A stretch of DNA of 64,000 nt, from assembly GCA_039545355.1 (NCBI GenBank), contig BCJJ01000015.1, positions 372,001 through 436,000 on the forward strand. Reading direction: 5' to 3'. The translations under genes and the position numbers were made by a program. Of the stretch, positions 45,181 to 56,211 are shown piece after piece (within the stretch, counting starts at the first letter, position 1; each line of letters opens with the position of its first letter). Below the pieces are notes generated by a model. That model was given only the letters and a program-made list of their open reading frames with translations, had not been told where the DNA came from and made no database searches. Source of the DNA: Trichosporon coremiiforme. Its lineage: Eukaryota > Basidiomycota > Tremellomycetes > Trichosporonales > Trichosporonaceae.

Positions 45181-47885
45181 CTGGGCGCGGGCTAGCGTCT
45201 GGAACTCCGCAGACGGCAGACGGCCAGACGGACTGGACCAGCCTGGGCTCTCTGCACAGTATGGTGCACAGTGTGGGGTGAGGCGAGAAAGCACACTAGG
45301 ATGCGCGGAACGCAGCTCGGGGTGCGTGTCTAAGGGCAACATTGCATCTGGCCCTTGGCTGTTGAATGAAATGCTGTATCGTCTGGCCCACAGTCCATTC
45401 CTCTCTATTCATTTGCTCGTTGGTCGCCGCCAGTTGCCGACATACCATTCAAAGATCTGCACTACTCTTCTGCACGCGAGACCACACTTTCGCCATGTTG
45501 GCCATGTTGGCCATGTTTGCAGACCACGGAAAGCCTAACAGCACGTCGTACACTGCACAGCTCGCGGCGAGTGGGCCAGCCGGGCCCGTTCGGTCCCAAG
45601 AGCTAACATTGGCCCAGAGCTAGCAGAGCTGCAAAATGTTCCGACGAACCTTGTTCAGCGACATACGTCCGCGTAGTCAGGATGCGCCCGGAGGGTCGGA
45701 GGAACGCCGGAGCCGTGCTGGGGAAGAGGGAGTCCCGAGATTGTCGCTGTCTTGCGCGAAAAACACGTTTGCCGTTGAGCCAGCGCTGTCTGGAGCTTGC
45801 CGCGCAAACCCCAGATGTCGAGAGCGACGAGGCATTGCCCTTGCCCGAGTGCTTCTCCATGCTACAGTTGCTGCAGCGATTGTCGACAAAGCGGTGGGAA
45901 GGAGGTCATCAGACCGCGATGCATGGTGATTGTCTGCAGACCGCTCACGTTCACATGATCTGCAACAAGTGGTCGGCTCAAGCACGACACGCACTTGAGA
46001 ATGGACGACTTGGAGACCAGAAGTGCATCCTCATTGTTCGGTGAGACTGGGGCCGTCTGAGACCGCCAAGGAATCCCAGCAAGCTCAGCGAACCGAGTAA
46101 GGAACAATAGGGACGAGCAATAGGATATCAGCGATCCCGTAATCGACATGTTTGGATCCCGAACCCAACCCGCGGCACACCTTCAGGTCTTCCCTCACCC
46201 AAGTCAACACGCGTGTTTGTGCGACTCCAATGAGGCGCTGGAGTCCGAGAGGGTTGGCGGGTCATTCAGGCATTCTCAGGCATGCTCAGGTGTGCGTAGT
46301 GCGTATGAGTGGGTAGTTATTCCGAAGGCAGGAGGTGACTAGCCCTTCGATGATCTGAAATGCGTGGTGCTGCTGCGGCCGGCTAGTGGTACAGTGCAGA
46401 TGGCGAGCCTGGATCCTTCTCTCGCAGCTCAAGAACACAGAATGTCACAGCGTGACGTTACAAGTTCATGTCGCGTGAACAAGCAGCCACGGCGTCACCT
46501 TCACATCAGTGATAGCACCACCAGCGGCAGCCAGTAACTCGGCAGACGAGACGAACCTTTCAGCTGCCTGACGCTGATGTCGTTCGTACTGCTGTCGGCG
46601 CCGGCGCAGCCGGTGGCGGTCAGACTGAAAGGAGAAGATGCAAGGCACAGGCGACGTTCCATTCGTACACTGCGAGCCTGGCAGGTCTGGCACGAACATT
46701 AGAGTTGGCACCTGGAGCTTGTCGTTCGTCTGGCGTTTCATACCAAGGGGTGCGTAGAGGCTGTTGCTCGTGTCGTGTTTGGCACCAGATTCAGCAGTCT
46801 GTACTGTGCCTGCTGAACCTGCCTCCGAACGCGTCAGATGATCCTGCTACCCGGCAAGCGTTGAAGTCTGTGGTGCCTCCAAAGGGGTTTGGATGTGGCG
46901 TTGGAGTGTGAACGAATGGTTTCGGACACTGACGAGTGGCGCACTTCGCACGGCTGCGCTCAGCACAGCCAATTGCGTATGGAGCTTGAAATAAACAAAC
47001 CAGTGGAGCAATGATGCCTCCTATAGCCCAGCTGTGCGATTTCCAGAAAGTGGAGTGGGAACCGGCCGACTCCAGCTGGCTCCAGTGACGCTCCAGCAGA
47101 GAGGACGTGTCAGAGCTTATCAGGTGCCACGGGCGTCACATAGCTGCGCCCAGCTTGCCATGCACCCAGCGCTGAAATCCGAGGGATCCAAGGTCAGCTG
47201 GAATCTGACACGAAGGCGAACGCAAGTTGCCACATCGGGGAGGCCGTTTCGTTGCGTCCACTCGCAGATCGCAATGTTCTGTCCCAGATGCGAAGAAGGA
47301 ATTGCAGGGGCAATGTCTCTGACGTCTCTGTTTGTCTCTCCCAGACTCCCAGTCCCAAGAATGTGTCTCAAGGACGACTCACATGACTGCTGTCTTACTG
47401 TCTCGGCCTCAGCGATCAGCCATCGTTGTGTCTTCTGACTTTCAGGAGACACAGGTGAGGAGGAGCAGGGGTCCTACCATCGCACTGGTTCCACGGTCAG
47501 TAGTTCCCAGGCGTGACCCTTCATTACCCCAACAGCGTCCACTATTCGCGGGTGCAAGACAAGGAGGGACGCCGAAACACGCCTCTGACTGAGCCGACAT
47601 GCATGCGAAGCATACTTGCACCACCGTCACGTGCACTGTGAAGAAATGAAAAAGGTGCACCACCTACGGGTTGCGCTGGGGATGCCGGTTCGTTTCCGCC
47701 AGGGTCAGCTTCCCACTGCCCTGGCCACAAGCCTCAACCGCGAGGCGAGACGGTGGGCGAAGGTGGTGCCCGCTTCTCGTCCCTCTCGTTCGCTGCGCGG
47801 GCTGCCCGACTCCGATTCCAACGAACAGCACCATGCGTGATCACTGTCAGCGACTGGCGTGCGTAAACCGGGCGGGAAGCTATGC

Positions 47886-47917
47886 CCACCCCCCATAAAG
47901 GTGGTAATGGGGGTATG
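47886..47917. other. Possible hairpin, C6/G5 arms
   Basis: ACCCCCCAT and ATGGGGGT stand as near-perfect inverted arms around a 10-base loop (AAAGGTGGTA). It could fold in RNA or mark a 3' end. Significance unknown. Confidence 0.4.
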
Positions 47918-48384
47918 AGAACGAGGGCGGTGACCCGCAGACGATCAGCGGGGAGAGGTCGGTTTCAGCGCTCGGTTTGCATTGGAATCGATGTGTTTCG
48001 CCGATCTTGAAGCGATACGTGCACCTCTGGCGTAGGCACTCAGCAAAATAGGGATACCAAAGAACGAGAACGTTTGACGGCTAGAGAGGATGGTGTGGCA
48101 TACCTCGGAACGTGGCCGATCAGGACCTTCTTCGGCGGGACGCAGCAAAAATGCGGACATGCCGTACACCTCATAAGCCTGATCATATGCTCATAAGGTT
48201 CCCAGGAGCTTTCCTTGTCATCCTGAGAACGATGATGGCACGATGCTCGTGCTCGCAGCGCTCTGCTTCCTCGAACAGTGGCACTCGAGCCTCGGTTGCC
48301 ACAACCATCAGCGCCACTGACCTGTCAACGTCCGTGCACCCTCGGACTAGACCTTGATAATATGCATATTAGACATCTATCGAC

Positions 48385-51300
48385 TTATCGGTAGTGCGGG
48401 TGCCCGTACTGCCCCGGAGGCTGGTACTGAGGCTGCTGCCCCGATGGGGGCTGGTACTGCGTCTGTCCTCCAGGCGGAGTTTGGTACTGCGGCTCTCCGC
48501 CAGGCGGAGGCTGATACTGAGGCTGCTGCCCGTACTGCTGGTAAGGGGGTTGGTACTGCGGCTGCTGTCCCGGAGGCTGATACTGCTGGGGCGGCTGGTA
48601 CTGCTGACTCTGCTGAGGCGGCTGGTACTGAGGCTGGCTGCCGTACTGCTGAGGAAGCTGATACTGCGGCTGGCTCTGGGGCGCCGAGGGCTGTGACGGC
48701 GGAGACGAGTACGAGTACGACGGCTTAGGCGGCGGAGGCGGGTAGGCGCCGTACGAGGACGGCTTTGGCGGCGGAGGGTAGGCCGAGTAGCTTCCACCTG
48801 TCGACTGCGGCTGCTGAGCGGGGTACGAGGGTTGCGGTGACAGGTGCGAGGGATAGCTCGGCGTGTACGAGCTGCCGGTGCTCTGCGGCTGCTGGGGAGG
48901 AGCGTACGAGTTACCAGTGCTCTGAGGCTGCTGCGGGGGCGCAGGATACGGCGACGACTGCTGGCACGGAGGAGGCGGGTAGCTGCCCTGCGGCTTCGGC
49001 GGAGGCGGGTACGGCACGGACGGCGACGAGCTCGGCGCGCCCGAAGGCACGCTCGGGAAAGACGGGTACCCACCGCTGGTGGACCTGTTTGGCGGGGGCG
49101 GGGCGGGCGAGCCGGTCTGGAAAGAGCTTGGCGCGTTCGACAGGCTCGACAGCGCGCTGAAGTCGTATGGGTTGCTGGCGGGGGAGGAGGGCTTCGGCGG
49201 TGCGGGAGGGGTGCCTGGCATACTGGTGGGAGCATTCAGGTTGAGACCCGCAAGCTGGCTGCCAATGTCACGCGAGGCGGGGGACGGGCTGCTTCCGGCA
49301 CCAGTGCCGCCGGCGATACGCTGCCGCGTCTCGAGCTCGGAAACGAGGCGGCTGCGCTCGCTGTCGCGCTGATGCACAAAGCTCTTCACCTCGCGCGCAA
49401 TGTCGGACACGACACGGTCCAGGCTCTCGTAGTATCCGAGCCCCTTCGAGAGACCGGCGACGACCTCGGCGTGCTGAGCTCCGGCCTTCTCAAGGGAACG
49501 CTCCCAGTCGCGCAACCTCTTGGCACGCTCCTTGTCGCTACGTGCGTGGCGGCGCACACCCTGCCCTTTCTCGACGTGCGAGACGATGCCCTCCAGCTCC
49601 GTCACAATCTGCTTGCTTGCGTTCACGGCCGCGGCGAGGCGCGACTGGTACGGACGGAACTTCTCGAGCTCAGATGCGAACAGCTGCGGCTCGACGTTCT
49701 GCGAACGGCGGTTCAGCAAGAGCAGGTTTGACACGTCGTCGTTTTGGATCTGATTGTCAGCTATCGGGTAAAGGTCCGTAAGCTTACCTTCTCCTTCAGA
49801 TCTTTCAAGACGTCGTCGCGTTCTCGGCGGATCTTGTGCAGACGGTCGAGGCGCTCCTGGGCGTCCTTCGCACCCTTGCGGAGCTCCTCCTGTTCACTCG
49901 CGTCCAGGCGCTGCGTCACCTGCTCCTCGTCCTGGAGGTCGAGCAGTGACACGCCCTGCGGCACCTCGGCCTGCTTGTTCTTTCCGGCAGCAATATCGCG
50001 CGCCTGCGCCTGCAGGTCCTCTGGGCCACCCTTCAGGCTGGCGATCGCCGGCTGGATTTCGCGCCAGAGACCGATAATCTGCTGGTCAGCGTTGGTGGCA
50101 CTCTGCAGCGCCTGCAGGTTCTGGGAGATGGTCTGGCGGAAATGGTTCGTGAGCGGTCCCGAGGGTGACTGCGTGAAGTTCGGGTTGTACTTTGCACGTG
50201 CGCGCTCGCACTCGCGGCTCTCATTGTCGAGCGAGGCGCTGAGCGACTGGAGCTCGTGCTCGAAGCGTGCACGCTCGCCCTCAAGCTTCCGCACCTGTGC
50301 GTCCGTCGAGCCTGCGTCCCGCACCTCGTTCGCGATGCGCACGATCTCGCCTGGCAGCGCAATGTCGTCATCCTCATCGTCCCCGTCGGCGAGCTTCCGC
50401 CACCGAGACACGATGGCGGGGAAGCCCATGTGCTCAAGAGCTCCCCTGATCTCCGCTTCCGAGATCTCAACTCGTTCGACTTCTCCACGTGCAAGCTTCG
50501 CTTTTTCTTCCGAGTACACGGACGCTGACTCGTGAACCGCCAACGGGATGAGGCGAGCGAACATGTCGGGACCGATGAGCTTGGACACCTCGGGGTTGCC
50601 GTAGACATCCTGGATGGTGACTGGCGTAGCCGGAGGAAGCTTCTCGATCGCAGGCAGAGACGCCTCGCTTGGGAGGGCGTCGTGGTAGATGAGGTCGTTG
50701 TCCTTCGTAGCCTGGGCCTTGGCCTCCACACAGGCGGCAGAGTGCGCCTTGCAGAGCTCCACGAGCGAGGACCCAGCGTCGGTCGGAAGCGTTGGGGAAG
50801 CGGTGGCGACGAAGTTGTAGTTGAAGTTATTCGCGAAGCGCTTCGCCTCGTAGCCGAGATCGTCGGCGAGCTTGTACCGCGCGAGGGCGGCACCGTGCTT
50901 GCCCGCCGCGTCGTCCGCCTTGGCCTTGTAGAACTGAGCGACCGAGGCGTAGTACTTCTGCTTGCACTGCAGGATGCTCATCCAGTTCCGGTCGAAGATA
51001 CCCTTGCCCTGGTGCTCCTTCATCTCGTCCACGAGTCCGTTGTACATGCTGGCGACCTGGTTTGCTGTTCGCGCGACAAGTCCGGCAGCCTTCTTCTCGT
51101 CGACAAGCTTCTCCATGAAGATCTCGGTCGCCTGAGCGAGCATCAGATTGATCAGGAAGTGAACGACGTCTCGGGAAAGATCGGTCGAGGGCGCGTGCAG
51201 GAAGTTCTCGTTGATGTAGGTCAGCATGCCCGCCGTTGCTCGGGCATTGAAGTACGCCCGCTTCAGGCCCTCGGGATCTGCTCGAGACAGGTTCGCGGCC

Positions 51301-51759
51301 AGAGACGAGAGGACGGAAGCAAGGAGGTGGATGACCGAAGCCTTCTCATAAGCCAGCGACGTCTGAGTCGTAAGCTTGCCGGTGAACGCATCGTTCCTGT
51401 GTCTCAGCTTAAAGCACGAGTGGGTTACAGCTTGCCACCACTCACCATCCAAAGGACACCTTGATCTCCGCGAACCTCAGCTCCAGGAGCTCGAGCTGTC
51501 CGAAGTACTTGTAAAGCAGATCCCTAGCTGTGGAACGGTCAGCTGGTTCCAAAGACGAGTTAAGCAGCTTACCAGTGGTGTCGCTGCCCGCGCCCCTGAC
51601 GGCGTCTTGGCGGCAACGCTGCAGCGCCGAGATCTCCTCCGAGTACGAGTCTGGGGACTCGCCGAACGAGTGGGCGATGGTGGCTCGCACGGGACCGGCC
51701 CAGTCCGCGTCGCTCGTCGTCTTGCGCGGGATGGCTATCAGTGGTGACTGGTGTGCCAT
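48385..51759 (-). CDS. RIM20: Rim20/PalA, Bro1-domain pH-response scaffold
   Basis: Exons 51573-51759, 51446-51527, 49788-51396 and 48385-49749 give 1080 residues. The Bro1 domain starts QSPLIAIPRKTTSDADW, then RDLLYKYFGQLELLELRFAE and VSFGW|NDAFTGKLTTQTSLAYEKASV. The junction rebuilds the W-x-DAF motif. The QLELLELRF and AIP+KxT start fit the PalA/Rim20 branch better than vacuolar Bro1. A coiled-coil V-type domain follows (residues ~390-750; LLLLNRRSQNVEPQLFASEL). The ~330-residue Pro/Gln/Tyr tail repeats QYQPP and YPPPPKP. Rim20 links ESCRT-III (Vps32) to the Rim101/PacC transcription factor and its protease Rim13 in alkaline-pH sensing. Bro1 remains the alternative. An upstream ATG would add 31 residues. 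Confidence 0.85.
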
Positions 51760-51987
51760 GGTGTTCGAGGTGGATGATGCGAACAAGCAGGGTGGCCAGA
51801 TGGCTGTGAGAGACGTCACTTGGTCCTTCGTCACAGTCATACGCATGGTCATCGCTGGTGCGGGGCCTTAATGTCGGCCCTGACCCACGGAACCAATTCG
51901 AGACGGGTCGCCAGGCGGCAACTTCTGACACACACCGACATTGCTACGAGCCGCCGGAAAGTCCCAACCAACAACAACAGACCGAAA
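51760..51987. promoter_or_regulatory. Bidirectional promoter, RIM20 / HYPK-like
   Basis: A 228-base gap between divergent start codons that must serve both genes. The plus side has an ACCAACAACAACAGACCG leader just before the HYPK-like ATG. Confidence 0.45.
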
Positions 51988-52519
51988 ATGGCCTCTGCTG
52001 GACGTGTTCCCCAGGGCGAAGCCATCATGGACGTAAGTTGGCAGATTGTCGGATTGTAAACTGACAGCAGTTCGCCGACGGAGGTTCCTACGTTAAGAGT
52101 GCGTTCTGAAGAAACCCTTCCCCGTGTTGAAAGTGGAGGCTGACCGGAACCTAGACAAGCTCGAGGACTCTGCTCTGAACCTCGAGCGCCGGAAAATCAA
52201 GCGCGAGGAGGGTGCGAAGGCCGCCAAAGCTCTTGAGTCGCTCGATGTTAAGCCTGCCGAGGAGGTGAAGGGTGCCGATGTCGACCTTATCGTGAGTGTC
52301 CTTGGCAGTTACCGAGGTCAATGACGCCAAGATGGGGCTGTCGTCCAAGGATGAATCGGCAGTGCGGCGTTCGGAACAGCTGATTGTGTCGGGCTCGGAG
52401 CTGACGTACAGGTCAAGGAGCTCGGTGTCTCGAAGGAGGAGGCCCAGGCTGTTCTCCGCGCTGAGAAGGGCGATGCCATCAAGGCACTCGTTCAGCTGAC
52501 TGGCCCCGGACGACGATGA
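51988..52519 (+). CDS. HYPK-like small UBA protein (NatA-associated)
   Basis: Four short exons, 51988-52032, 52071-52098, 52155-52291 and 52412-52519, join in frame to 105 residues. All four have good GT-AG ends and CTGAC/GCTGAC branch sequences. The helical middle DSALNLERRKIKREEGAKA is followed by a C-terminal UBA-like domain: DVDLIVKELGVSKEEAQ, then AVLRAEKGDAIKALVQLTG, completed across the last 120-nt intron. This matches HYPK, which binds the ribosomal NatA N-terminal acetyltransferase. The same UBA type ends the alpha subunit of NAC, but the NAC domain itself is missing here. Divergent from RIM20 by 228 bases. Confidence 0.82.
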
Positions 52520-52785
52520 GCGTCGAGCGAGAAGACATCTTGCGACCTGTACGATAGACTATGTCACAACAAATGCATACATGAATTAGATTGACGACTA
52601 CAGTTGCGGGGAGAGGAAAGATGAGGGTGGTCGCCCAAGCGGGAGAAGTTAGCTCGTGAGGTGGCGGGCTCCAACGGTGTGTGTGAGAGATCTCAAAAAC
52701 CGCAGTTGATTGTACGTTGATTGTACACGGTCGTACACGCGGACACCGATTTGCACTCAGAGAAAAGCGTGCGGATACGATGTGT

Positions 52786-53424
52786 TTACACCTCTTCGAG
52801 GTATCCTTGCGTGATGAGTCGCTCGACCTGAGAGCGCTCCAGCCTGAACCGTTCTCCTTTCCGGAACTCGACCCGCTCTCCGCCTTCGAGAATGACTTCT
52901 CCGGCATCCTTAATAACACGCACGTCCGCCATAAGTTCTCCAGGTGGCTTGTCGATGCTGGCGGCAATGTCGAGCACGTCGAGGAACTCGCTCTTGTAGT
53001 CGAGGACCATGCTGTTATAGCTACGCAGGAAGTCGAGTTCTTGTGGGCTCAGCGCCGAGCGCAAATCCGGAGCATCGGGGTCTCCCGTCTCTTGCGAGAG
53101 CACAAACGACAGTGCTCCTCCGGCATCCCACCACCGCTCCTTGATGCCGCCGATGCGGTTCGCGAGGTACGCCAGCATGCAGCGCTTGTTTCGTCGCGCG
53201 GCCAGATGCTGGACGGTGAGGGCACAGACGAGACCTCGATCTTGAGACAGTGAGACGCCATGTTGCTCCGTCGCAGCGGCGATGGTGACGCCGAGCTGCC
53301 GCGTCTCGAGACAGATGGAGAGGATGAGCGGGAGGGCGTACTTCGGGATCGGGAGCTGGGGGGCCGAAGCAAGGGTCGAGCGGTGGGCTGCCGTGACGAG
53401 CTGGAGAGCGAGATCGCCGTGCAT
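52786..53424 (-). CDS. PSF1: GINS complex subunit Psf1
   Basis: A single exon of 212 residues, the usual Psf1 length. Motifs: RRNKRCMLAYLANRIGGIKE, then LSPQELDFLRSYNSMVLDYK and DIDKPPGELM-type sequence (IAASIDKPPGELMADVRVIK). The C-terminal B-domain reads DAGEVILEGGERVEFRKGER and ends IT-QGYLEEV. Psf1 with Sld5, Psf2 and Psf3 forms GINS, part of the CMG helicase with Cdc45 and Mcm2-7 at replication forks. One of the few intronless genes in the window. It converges on the HYPK-like gene. Confidence 0.95.
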   Translation of the reverse strand: MHGDLALQLVTAAHRSTLASAPQLPIPKYALPLILSICLETRQLGVTIAAATEQHGVSLSQDRGLVCALTVQHLAARRNKRCMLAYLANRIGGIKERWWDAGGALSFVLSQETGDPDAPDLRSALSPQELDFLRSYNSMVLDYKSEFLDVLDIAASIDKPPGELMADVRVIKDAGEVILEGGERVEFRKGERFRLERSQVERLITQGYLEEV

Positions 53425-54084
53425 GATGACGGTTGTGTCGGCGAGACCTCAGCTGGCTCTTTATTGCTAGGTGATGGATGCGGGTGTGTGGAAAGTATAG
53501 CCAGCGGTATCAACAACCGAAAGAGAGGCGCGTCGCGTCCTGCGCTTGGACATCCGTCACATCTGTCATGTTCGCGCGTGGGTTCAGGTCACGTGTGGTG
53601 GCGGCCACACGCGATAATCACGCGATAAGGACTGACACGTGATCGGACCCCCGGTGCCGCTCTGTCACGGGAAGGGGACCGACGATCACCGACTGCGGTG
53701 TGGGTGAGAAGGGTGACGGGTCGCCGGCCCCTGCTGATCCGGTGACGGTGACCAAGAATTGGTCCCGTTCCCCATAGTCCCCATAGAGACGTCCCGGCTA
53801 AGCGGACGCCTGCTCGGCCCACACGGGGCAGGCGGCCCACTGGCAGGCGGCTCTCACCCAGCCAGGAGCGCGCTCCAGGACTTGCCAGGCGGGCAGCGGT
53901 AGGTGACTACACTGCCGCCGCCCCGCTAACCGCGTCCCCCCGGTACCCCCACCCAGGACACCCAGGACACAGGAGGTACGAAACAAGGAAGACGGAAGAC
54001 CTTCACGCATCAAAGCTGGCGGCGACGACATAGACCACCCATCTTCCATCCATCCATCCATCCACCCACCCATCCACGACCATC
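53425..54084. promoter_or_regulatory. Divergent promoter region, PSF1 / LSC1
   Basis: 660 bases between divergent starts. A CATC/CACC tandem run at 54045-54077 lies directly ahead of the LSC1 start. No gene seen. Confidence 0.45.
54045..54077. repeat. (CATC)n/(CACC)n tetranucleotide repeat
   Basis: CATC repeated about five times, then CACC/CATCC variants, in the presumed 5' leader just before the LSC1 ATG. Confidence 0.85.
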
Positions 54085-55727
54085 ATGCTCCGTACCGCTG
54101 CTGCTCGTCTTTCTCGCTGTATGTCCCGACATGCACGTCCGACGCCGCTGACGTCCCATAGCTTCGCGCCAGTTCTCTAGCTCGGCACGTGTCAACTCTT
54201 ACGCTGACACGATCAAGAACATCTGCGTCAGTGAGTAACCATGGAACGTCTGCAGCCGTCGAGCAACCATGATCTCATCGCGACCACGGCCTGCCCTACA
54301 CCCCGCACAGACCCCGCATTCATAGCCGCATACTGACCTCGACACAGACAAGGACACCAAGGTTCTCGTCCAGGGCTTCACCGGCAAGACGGTGAGTTAT
54401 GTTTCCCCGACTCTGGTCTTCTGGCCTGACGATCACTCACTAACGCGCAGGGTACCTTCCACTCCCAGCAGTCTATCGACTTCGGCACCCGTATCATTGG
54501 CGGTGTGAACCCCAAGGTGAGTAGATAAGAGAGGGACGCGGGGCTCGCTCGGCGTTCATCTGCCGGCGGTAGTGTTGAACCAACGCTATACCGGACGTCT
54601 AACACCTGGAATGTGTCGTCACATGTCTGTCTGTGCATCTCGCATGTCATCTGTAGTCCTGAGGACCTCAGTTGGCTTGACGCCGTGACTACCTCGTCGC
54701 TTTCCCAGAGCCGCGGACCCCTCTCGGTTGCTAGCCTAAATTTTGTTTGCGGCTTGCTGACATTCCTTACAGAAGGCCGGCCAGACTCACCTCGGTCTCC
54801 CCGTCTTCGGCTCTGTCAAGGAGGCCGTTGACGCCGAGAACCCCTTCGCCACCGTCATCTACGTTCCCCCTGCGGGCGCCGCCGATGCCATCCTTGAGGC
54901 TATCGAGAATGAGATCCCCCTCATTGTCACCATCACTGAGGGCATTCCCCAGCGTGACCAGCTCAAGGTCTACAACGCCCTCCGCTCGCAGAGCAAGTCG
55001 CGTATGATTGGAGGCAACTGCCCGGGAGTCCTCGCTGAGACCTGCAAGCTTGGTATCATGCCCGGCCAGGTCTTCTCTGAGGGCAACATTGGTATTGTCT
55101 CTCGTTCAGGAACCCTCACCTACGAGGCTGTCAAGTGAGTAACTGCGAGGCATGCTTCGGTGTGCGCCACGGACATGTGAGCGCAGACGAGGCGTTCTTC
55201 GATTGTGGTGACACCCCTGCTTCTGCGCCGATGTGCACGGCCTCGTGTCTGCATCGGTGATGCGCAGATGGGGAACATCAGCTTCCCAACTCGCGAGGAA
55301 ATCAGCTGACATATCCAGCCAGACCACCCTCGCCGGCCTCGGACAGTCGCTCACCGTCGGTATCGGTGGTGACCCCTTCCCCGGCACCCAGCACATCGAC
55401 GTCATCAAGGTCCTCCTCGAGGACCCCAAGACTGAGGGTATCGTTCTGATCGGAGAGATCGGTGGATCGATGGAGGAGGAGGCCGCCGCCTACCTCGCCG
55501 AGCACAACAAGGGCCCGAACGCCAAGCCCGTCACTGCCTTCATCGCCGGACGTACCGCTCCCCCGGGCCGCCGCATGGGACACGCCGGTGCCATCATCTC
55601 GGGAGGAAAGGGTGCCGCTTCGGACAAGGTCGCCGCTCTCAAGGCTGCCGGCGCCCAGGTCGTCGATTCGCCCGGCCAGATCGGCGCGATCATGCTCCAG
55701 CAGATGAAGGCCGCCGGTAAGGCTTAG
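54085..55727 (+). CDS. LSC1: Succinyl-CoA ligase alpha subunit, mitochondrial
   Basis: Six exons. The presequence [22 protein letters not shown] is typical for mitochondria. The CoA-binding fold follows: [41 protein letters not shown] and [15 protein letters not shown]. Then [54 protein letters not shown] and the phosphohistidine loop MGHAGAI. It pairs with the beta subunit (Lsc2) in the matrix to convert succinyl-CoA to succinate with nucleotide triphosphate formation. The introns here are larger than average: the fourth and fifth are about 250 and 180 nt. All junctions restore conserved sequence. Confidence 0.96.
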
Positions 55728-56211
55728 ATTAAGACCTAGATGCATCATATGTACAATTTTTGGCCGAACCGAGTATAATTGAATGTCATTTCTGTTGTGC
55801 CGCTGCATCCAGAGTCGCCGGAGCTGCGGGCGTAGTCGTCGTTCTTCCGAGTGAAGCTGCTTCAGACTCTCCGTTCCCCGGAGAGCTGGAGAGCTGAGTG
55901 AAGGCGACATTGCTGCATTTCCAAGATCAAAGTCCACCAGATCTAAGCCCCGATCCAACAGCAATGCCGCTAAGATAAGATCGCAGTGGGCAAGGCCATC
56001 GCGGCACGCAGAAGGCGTTGGAAAAGCGAACCGCAACTTGAGGTCCGGTCGGCACTTGGTCGGGCCGTGATTTGTGGGGATCACCCCAGGATGCGGTGGC
56101 ATGAGCGGGGCGTGATCGGTCTCGTCCGGCGCTCCGGAATTTCGTTGATTCGGCTGCTGCCATAAACTGCGTCATTACAGTCGTCGCTTGGTTCGATTCA
56201 ACAACAACACC
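55728..56211. other. Intergenic region, LSC1 3' end and LIP2 promoter
   Basis: 484 bases between two same-strand genes. AT-rich sequence just after the LSC1 stop (55740-55800) fits a 3' end. An ACAACAACACC leader precedes the LIP2 start. No gene seen. Confidence 0.5.

Larger units (their letters stand above)
43676..48384. other. Second gene-poor region (4.7 kb)
   Basis: Lies upstream of the large disordered-protein gene and downstream of RIM20's 3' end. The part to about 44300 is G/A-rich on the plus strand (leader or promoter of the minus-strand gene). From 44500 to 48300 there are only short open frames without motifs. Several unrelated short tandem repeats occur, listed separately. No tRNA or mobile-element protein was seen. 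Confidence 0.5.

Noticed and set aside
50532..51464. Plus-strand open frame of 310 codons
   Set aside because: Antisense of the RIM20 Bro1 domain, whose identity is clear; no independent motif.
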